Part shown: piece after piece, positions 62,071 to 64,000 of the stretch
How positions within the stretch are numbered: the stretch's first letter is position 1
Layout of the letters: every line of letters starts with the position of its first letter
Assembly: GCA_021613535.1 (NCBI GenBank)
Contig: CP075494.1
Span: forward strand, 13,144,001 to 13,208,000
Length of the DNA stretch: 64,000 bases
DNA from: Adineta vaga
Lineage: Eukaryota; Rotifera
Direction: 5' to 3'
Made by a program: the position numbers and the translations under genes
The notes under the pieces: model-generated
The model's database searches: none
What the model was told of the DNA's origin: nothing
The model's input: only the letters and a program-made list of their open reading frames with translations

Positions 62071-63834
62071 ATGAAAGCAGCGTGTCTTGGTCATCAATAT
62101 TTAAATGTTCAATCTTTTAACGAAAATGACATTTTTTTCACTGGTGGTCGATTTCGTGTTGGTCGAAGACATCAACGACGACGATCAAAATTACAACCCT
62201 ATGATAATCAAAGAGAACCATCGTTATCAGCTTCCGATCCACTTTCACGTCGATCTATTGCAATTATTGAACAATCAAAATCAGATACAACATCAAAATC
62301 TCTCTTTGGACGAAGTTATAGTGCATCACATGATCTCTATGTTGTTAATGAACTACAACCAATTCGTAAAGTCCAATCTCAACATACCGATGGGGGTGAG
62401 TCATACGAATGAATACATTAAAGGAAAATTCTCTTTTTTGTTTTGTTTTTCTAAGACCATAAACCATATTCGTTGAAAGCAATTATAAGTAAACGACATG
62501 GTACGTATCAGTATCAAATAATTAGAAGTTATGTACTAAAATAAATTGAATTTTAGGAAATCAAAATGAAGATGATAAATTAAGTAGTCGTGTACGACGC
62601 TTCTATAAGAAACAAGATGATCTCATTGATTCTTTACAAAAACTTCATGAACAGACATCATTGGAAGTTAAAAAAGAAAAGAAATCTTTAAATAAACAAA
62701 AACGTTATACTGAATGGCTTATTCGAGCAACATTACTTTGTAATGTGGTATGTTTATCTATTAAAATATAAAGATGACTTAACTGAAAGTTATTCTATTT
62801 CTATAGGCATTATTAATCGCTAAAATTGTTGCTGCAGTTTTCTCTCGATCACTTTCAATCATTTCTTCTGTAGTAGACTCAGCAGTTGATTCTGCTTCGG
62901 CGTGTGTACTCTATTGGGTTGTGCGTGCTATTAAAAGACGCGATCCTTATACCTATCCAGGCGGTAAGGATTTTCATACTTTTTAAAAAAGTAAATAATT
63001 GTGACTCTATATTTCAGGTCGAACTCGATTGGAACCAGTTATTATCGTTATTCTTTCCGTTGTTATGGTTTCAGCATCTGTTCAAGTTATTTATGAATCA
63101 ATCGAATCTTTAATCAATGATATTCATCATTTTACGAACAATGGAACTGATCTACGTGAGATTGAGATGGGACCAGCCCCAATAACTGTCATGTGTATAA
63201 CTATTGGTAGATATAGATTAGTTCTTTGTTGTTTAAAACTGTGAATTTATTATTTAGTTAGTAAAGCTGTTCTATCATTTCTATGCTATCAAGTAACGAA
63301 TCCAACGATGTATGCTGTTGCACAAGATCATCGTAATGATGTTTTTTCAAATCTTATTGCACTTATATGTGGTATCGTAGGTAAGAAAAAGAAATTTGAA
63401 CTCGATTTCATCTTATAATTAACTCTTTTATAGCTGCAAAAGCACTTGATGGTTCTATTAAACAAAGAGAAGTTGTTGTCATTGATCCAATTGGTGCTAT
63501 TATTATATCTCTATATATTATCTTCTGTTGGTTAAGACAACTTCGTGAACAAGTACGAAATTTAAGTGGTTATAAAGCTAAACCTGAATTTTTACAAAAA
63601 ATAACATGGTTAACATTACATCATTCTCCTTTGATACAAAAAATAGATACAGTTCGAGCATTTCATTTTGGTACATCATTTTTAGTAGAAGTTGAAGTTA
63701 TTCTTCCCGAAACAATGTCACTGAAAGAAGCACATGATATAGGTGATGGTTTACAAAATAAATTAGAAAGTATCCCGGACGTCGAAAGAGCATTTGTTCA
63801 TTTAGATTATATGGTCGAAGCTTTGGAATATTAG
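62071..63834 (+). CDS. Cation diffusion facilitator, Mn-type (MTP-like)
   Basis: Membrane metal-proton antiporter exporting divalent metal from the cytosol. Exons 62071-62395, 62456-62500, 62557-62747, 62807-62963, 63018-63206, 63258-63380 and 63434-63834; 476 aa. A disordered basic N-terminus is followed by a helical stretch (RRFYKKQDDLIDSLQKLHEQ) and six TM segments. The TM2 site is DSAVDSAS (DxxxD) and the TM5 site is AQDHRNDVFSN (DxxxD), the pattern of Mn-CDFs such as plant MTP8-11, instead of HxxxD of zinc carriers. The C-terminal cytosolic metallochaperone-like domain has VRAFHFGTSFLVEVEVILPE and ERAFVHLDYMVEALEY. Intron phases agree with continuous family similarity. Confidence 0.9.
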
Positions 63835-64000
63835 ATTGACTATTCATACAAAAAATAAACTTTATTATTATTTCTTTTTTAAAAAAAATATAAAATTATT
63901 CAAGCCAAGAAATGAATGAATCGTTGAGATTTCAGCTATTCTATCATCTTTTAGTTATTCTAGCAATACTTTTCTTATACTTTTTCTGAATGATTGGTAG
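63835..64000. other. Window end, 3' flank
   Basis: AT-rich sequence including an AATAAA-like signal (AAAAAATAAAC at about 63850-63860) shortly after the stop codon, likely the polyadenylation region of the metal transporter gene. Confidence 0.35.

Overview
The window is nuclear DNA from a small, gene-dense, AT-rich animal genome. Almost every gene is split by introns of about 45-60 bases with GT...AG borders. Fringe, a DEG/ENaC channel, rhodopsin-like GPCRs, a claudin-like protein and CNOT9 point to a metazoan. Single-exon lineage-specific GPCRs, F-box/LRR-like proteins and some bacterial- or fungal-looking enzymes carrying introns fit a bdelloid rotifer best. That assignment is inference; no marker gene proves it. 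No rRNA, tRNA, CRISPR or bacterial operon was seen.

Layout, bases 1-38400: a housekeeping block. In order: BiP/HSPA5 (-), RBM19/Mrd1 (+), an SLC17-type transporter (+), mitochondrial ICT1/MRPL58 (+), a DEG/ENaC channel (-), a LURP-one-like protein (-), a GPCR (-), a B-box protein (-), a claudin-like 4-TM protein (-), Pol I subunit RPA12/POLR1H (-), COP9 subunit 7 (-), a small coiled-coil protein (+), splicing factor C9orf78/TLS1 (-), two unrecognised genes (-), a GPI-anchored PQQ-type sugar dehydrogenase-like protein (-), ATP synthase subunit c (+), an F-box protein (-), a PKA-like kinase (-), CNOT9 (+) and a Fringe glycosyltransferase (-).

Bases 39000-51500 are different. A 2.1-kb segment carrying a pair of two-domain Ly6/uPAR-like GPI-anchored protein genes is present twice as a direct repeat about 9.6 kb apart, with only about five substitutions and one 2-bp indel seen by eye. 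The downstream copy is complete. The upstream copy is cut inside the intron of its second gene and joined directly to a 5'-truncated, frameshifted GPCR pseudogene. That pseudogene holds an 83-bp piggyBac-like MITE flanked by TTAA. Between the copies lie a RING-finger (RNFT-like) fragment, a possible gene remnant, a foldback transposon with 200-bp inverted arms and a frameshifted F-box gene. This is the accessory, rearranging part of the window.

Bases 52000-64000 return to compact genes on the + strand: a 26-exon coiled-coil protein of about 1182 aa, the SPOUT1 RNA methyltransferase, a 604-aa ATP-grasp enzyme resembling bacterial/fungal peptide ligases, and a cation diffusion facilitator with DxxxD metal sites typical of the Mn group.

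The genes do not form an operon-like pathway. Several share ribosome or RNA biogenesis themes (RBM19, POLR1H, SPOUT1, C9orf78, CNOT9) and mitochondrial function (ICT1, ATP synthase c), but their adjacency is probably incidental. Exon models were built by eye from splice signals, reading frame and family similarity; for all multi-exon models where it was computed, the summed exon length is a multiple of three.
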